Assembly: GCA_015501585.1 (NCBI GenBank)
Contig: JADNRY010000001.1
Span: forward strand, 1,054,001 to 1,118,000
DNA length: 64,000 bases
Direction of reading: 5' to 3'
Source of the DNA: Rhodocollybia butyracea
Lineage: Eukaryota; Basidiomycota; Agaricomycetes; Agaricales; Omphalotaceae
Notes under the pieces: model-generated
The model's input: the letters and a program-made list of their open reading frames with translations, nothing else
Databases searched by the model: none
Told to the model about the DNA's origin: nothing
In this document: piece after piece, positions 59,806 through 64,000 of the stretch
Layout of the letters: each line of letters begins with the position of its first letter
Numbering within the stretch: position 1 is the first letter of the stretch
Made by a program: the position numbers and the translations under genes

Positions 59806-62800
59806 ATGGCAATCCAGAATTACTACGAGTCCGCCGGAGACATGAGGTCTCATCTCCAGTCTCTGCTCGATGCAAAGGAAAAACAACTTCAGCAGGCAGG
59901 CACGCTTGGGCAACGGGTTCTTGCTCAACAAATGGAGTTGGAAGAACGAATCAGGCAGCTGCAGGAATTGGACGCGGACAAGACAGATGACGAGGAACTG
60001 GACTTTGAGGCCAAAGAAAAGTACAAAGAACTGGCAGATTCATTAGTAGTCTGGGATGTAGAGAATGCTCAGTTGTCCAGTGCATTTGGGAAAGTGTGTA
60101 CCAAACAAAATTTGTTCATTGATCGGTACTAATACAAGCTCCAGTCTTCACCTTCGCCATCTATGCCAGTTACTCAGCTTCCTCGTGAAGAGCCTGAGAG
60201 ATCAAAGGCCTCTGCAAGTTCGTCGGCAGCTCAATCACGACGAGCCAAGAATGCTGCACACAGAGCAGATGATGTCGGTAAGCACTAGGTTTGGTCCTGT
60301 AATATAAAGCTTATACTTCTTTCAAGAATTTGCTTTCGAAATCGGTAGTGGCCTGCTTAATGAAGTCCGCCGGCTTCAGAGCCTCCTCGGAGAACGTGAC
60401 AAGGCCATTCAGGACATGAAAGAAGAGAAAGATGACCTTGAAGCTTCCGTAGAGAGTCTTCGTAAAGCTCTGAAGCAGCAGGAACAGAATGCAGGTCAGT
60501 TGACTTGGGAGCTTCTTTGAATCGTTACTTATCATATGTCTTCTAGACAAGTACAAGGAAGAAAATTGGAACTTGGAGGTCAGCCTGCAAGATCTGCGCA
60601 CACAACTTTCCAATGCTCAGTCTACCAGTTCCCGTCTTGACTCAGAACAAAAACGCCTTACCAAATTACTTGCCTCCACCAGAGACAGTTCCGAACAATA
60701 CAAGAACGAAAACAGCCAATTGCAGGGTGCCCTTGATGAACTGACCAACAAACACGAAACGGACATTGCATTGGCACGGAAACATGCTGCAAGTCTCGCT
60801 CGTGACAAAAGCGACCTCCAACAGACTATTGACACGCTCAAGACTGAAGTGGCCAGAGCTGGTCGCCGTCTCCCGCGTTTCGGTTCCCCGTTAACACCTA
60901 ACGGACCGGAACCGAATGATTTCCTCACTCCTGGTGGCGTTTCTAATGGCGCGGACGATATGTTCAGTCCAGCGGTTTCGACTAACCGTCGTAATAAAAT
61001 CAGCGATATAGGTGCTTATGACGACGCATTCGGTGATGAGTACGCGGAATCTCCGGATGGCAGTCCTCTGCCCGGTAGTCCATTTAGGGCATCTAATCAT
61101 CCTCTCAACGAGATTGAGGTCCTGCAACAACGCCTTGCTCATGCTCAGCGGCAAGTATTGACTTTGAAGGGTACACTTCAGCGGGAAAAGAAGGAAAAGT
61201 TGGATTTGAAGAGGAGATTTGGGGTTGATGGCCTTGAACACGAAGAAGATATGGAAGAAGAAGAAGAAGTTGGTGATGACACCATTGGTGCAAATAGCAC
61301 TATAGGTGTTGTTAACGGCAGGAGGAGAGGCGCTATGGTGTTCAAAGTTGGCGGTGGGAGGGGTGGTAGAGGTGGTAGAGGGCGATTGAGAGGCCGTGGA
61401 GGTCACGGAAGCCTATCCCTCACCGAGCGCCTCAATATGGCTGCACATGATGACGATGATGAAGAAGGCTTCTCTCCTGAAACATCCCCACCCGCCCTTC
61501 CATCTATTTCCAATCACGATGAAGGTGCATTCGACAATCCTTACGGCGGTCTTGATGCAGAAAACGAAGATCAAGTACCGGAACATATGGCATTCCAAGC
61601 TTCACCTTCTCCGGTACCATCAAACCGAACTAGTGTAGGAAGCATCACAAGTGTCGAGGGCATGGATCCTGCCTTTGCTAATGTCTTACGTCGTACACCA
61701 TCTACCAGCTCTGTTGTCTCTGTCCAAGCTAACGGGAGTCCATTACGAACATCCCTTCTTCGCCGGTCCACACGAGGTCGTAATACTGTAGGAAGGCGCA
61801 CAAGAGGAGGTTCTGCGTGGCAAGATGGTCGACCTCCATCCTTGGTTGATCAACCCGAAGATTTGGCGCAAGCCTTGGGAGGCAACGTCGATGCTTCTCC
61901 TATGTCCATCAGGAACGATGGTGCTGATATCATGGAGGAATTGGGCGTAGAGACGATAGAGACAGCTGAATTTGGATGTCAAACCGAACCAGAGCTATTA
62001 CCAGCTGTTCCTGAGAAAGAGATGTTAGAAGTCTCTGTGCAGCACGAGCCAGAGCCAGAGCCGGCTATTGAAGTGTCTCCTCCTCCCTCTTCTCCTGTTA
62101 TGTCCGAGGCTTCTGTACAGCATGAACCCGAGCCAGAACCTGTTGTTGAAGTGCCTCCTCCTCCTGTTTTGGTAGAGACTTCAATGCAAACAGCTCCGGA
62201 GCCTGTGGTAGATCGGGATGATGTTGCGATCCAACATTACCCATTGCTCGTGTCCATGAGCACTAGTACTGACCCTCCTCCTACCAAAGCCGACGTGGGA
62301 ATTGAAGCATGGGTGCAAGAAGCACCTCGCGAGCGGAGGACTACCCTCGTCCCTGGCGACGTCTCCATAGGAAGCTCGTTGGGCGATTCCACAATTAGGA
62401 ACGCACCTGGTAGATCATTCCTCGCGTCTAAGGTTACTGACCATGAAGATGATTTGGACGAGGGGGAGGAGACTGAGACTGGCGCAGAAACAGATACCGA
62501 CGATTACGAGGATGCACTCCAGAGTGCTATACCTTCTACCGCATCTGCCTCTCGAGATGATTTCCATTCCATGATGACAATGACCGACAATGAACTTTCC
62601 GACTCGGATGCAGACGACGGGGAGAGTATCAAGGCTTCCCGTTTACCTGCTCGACGACCGCATCCGCCAAGTTCTTTCCGGTCGTCATCATTCTATGGCA
62701 CACCAGCCGGTTCTGAAGCGGCAGTCGTGGTTCCCGCAGCGTCGTATGACTCCAAGAGTGTTGGGGATGACTCTTTGCTTGAGGAGCTCATAGTTGAACC

Positions 62801-64000
62801 CAGAACTGAAACCAAGGAGATGTCTATTCAGACCGACGAATGGGCACCTCCAATACTGCCACCGGGGCCAGCTGCGCTGACTATACCTGCTCCGTCATCA
62901 GTCGAGCTACCTCCTAGTTCTCCTGTCCTGTATCGTGTCGGTTCAACGAACAAACATCAATTCCAGTTTGTACCCCCTGCTCCGCCTGTTACAGCACCTA
63001 CCTCTGCTTCAACATCTCATGCTGGTTCTTCTACCCCCATCCCGCTCCCATCTACCAGTGTTTTCAAAGAAACTTCTACTGGATTCGCCACGATCATCAG
63101 CGCTTCAAGGAACTCATACGACCGTCGACAGTCCATGGAGTCTGCGGCATCTTCAGTCATTGACGATACAAACACCGGGGCTCGCTCAAGGTTGTCATCA
63201 TCTACTCTCTTGGTTGACAAGTCTAAACCTCCAATGATGTCGCTACCGCCGCCTCCGAAAGCTCCTCCCCCTCCAGGAAGCATGCTCCCGCCTTCGTTCA
63301 TTCCAGAAAGAAGGATACCGACAAATTCTTCAGGTTCTTCTGACCTACCTCCTCCGAGACCTTCGTCTCCTCCTCCGCCAGAGCTCATACAAAGAGCTAC
63401 GACTCCAACTTTCGGCGCTGTGCTTTCTGTTCCCAGCGGAAGGGGAAGTGGGTTCGGTATGAGGCAACATGGTTCTAGTATGCCTCCATCCCAAGCTGGG
63501 CTCCGGCAACCTCCGTCAACGAGCAGCTTCCGCTCAGCTGCAAACGCGACAGCGTATGGCCAACATGGTCTTCATGCCACTGGCACCGTGTCTTCGTTAC
63601 GTGATCGCGAGCGGGTGGGACTATCTACTACGTCTCTTACCTCTGACCGGAGTCTGGCTTCTCCACGGTCGTCAATGTCCTCCGAACAAAACCCGTATAT
63701 GAATCGCGCACATCTTCATAATCAGAATGTTAATCCCAGCGCATCCATCACCCCAGGAAAGTATGCATTGTCTGGAGATCCCCTTACTGGCCGTGGCCCT
63801 GCGATGAGCCCCACAGATCCCGCTGTGATTCATGCGATTACGCAGACCATGATTGGAGAGTTTTTGTACAAATATACCAGGAAAACCCTTGGAAAGGGGT
63901 ACGGCGCGGCTCGACACAAGCGTTTCTTCTGGGTCCATCCGTATACCAAGACGTTGTACTGGAGTTCCGCAGATCCGAATTCTACCAACGTCGCAGAGTC
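59806..64000 (+). CDS. NUM1: cortical dynein/nuclear migration anchor Num1 (ApsA), 3' end outside window
   Basis: Anchors dynein and mitochondria at the cell cortex and supports nuclear movement. Exons 59806-60093, 60139-60277, 60327-60494 and 60547 to beyond 64000. The N-terminal coiled coil MRSHLQSLLDAKEKQLQQAG matches the membrane/mitochondria-binding CC domain of Num1. Further coiled coil extends to about 60880. The long middle is Ser/Pro-rich and disordered, with an RGG-type Gly/Arg stretch (about 61346-61410) and several short Q-T/H motifs. The C-terminal PH domain begins at about 63830 (ITQTMIGEFLYKYTRKTLGK, then RHKRFFWVHPYTKTLYW) and is cut by the edge. About 1,265 residues are visible. 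The reading frame is open throughout exon 4. Confidence 0.93.

Overview
The window is nuclear DNA of a filamentous basidiomycete, most likely a mushroom-forming Agaricomycete. The reasons are genes densely cut by 45-60 nt GT-AG introns, conserved fungal housekeeping proteins, a secreted mannanase with a fungal-type cellulose-binding domain, a gag-like zinc-knuckle ORF, and many long serine/proline-rich proteins. I see no rRNA, tRNA, CRISPR array or bacterial-type operon.

Layout. 0-11.6 kb: GPI8 (partial, -), an intronless UPF0261/Tm-1-like protein (+), the corepressor TUP1 (-), an unknown acidic protein (-) and the phosphatase YVH1 (-). 11.8-15.4 kb: a secreted GH5 endo-mannanase with CBM1 (-), cut into 20 exons, and a small unknown protein (-). 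15.4-18.9 kb: a long non-coding stretch and a gag-like CCCH/CCHC protein (+). 19.3-26.7 kb: a small conserved unknown (+), the CDP-alcohol phosphotransferase CPT1/EPT1 (+), a coiled-coil/AT-hook-like protein with an internal duplication (-) and homoserine O-acetyltransferase MET2 (+). 27.8-34.7 kb: an FAD monooxygenase (-), a small secreted protein (+) and histidyl-tRNA synthetase (+). 34.9-43.1 kb: SEC24 (-), weak short ORFs and a GH47 alpha-1,2-mannosidase (+). 44-53.6 kb: a cAMP phosphodiesterase (+), a phospholipase/carboxylesterase-fold protein without its serine (+), a P450 (+) and an NAD(P)-dependent reductase (+). 53.7-64 kb: a CFA20/BUG22-domain protein (+), an unknown Ser/Pro-rich protein (+) and the cortical dynein anchor NUM1/ApsA (+), which runs off the right edge.

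The genes are mostly unrelated neighbours. Loose themes are secretion (GPI8, SEC24, GH47), cell-wall and plant-polymer enzymes (GH5, GH47), and the adjacent P450 and reductase, which could act together. The most unusual signal is gene structure. The GH5 gene has four microexons of 9-12 nt, all multiples of three, and two pairs of neighbouring introns that are near copies of each other. Short exons also occur in the GH47, P450, reductase and FAD-monooxygenase genes. Two genes use GC-AG introns of the same GCAAGT type. MET2 and CPT1 each show a single-base frame break near a short homopolymer, suggesting either assembly indels or damaged alleles.

Gene models were spliced by hand using frame, GT/GC-AG signals and family conservation. 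Where exon sums come out in frame over the full length (TUP1, YVH1, GH5, GH47, PDE, P450, reductase, HTS1 and others) I regard the models as solid.
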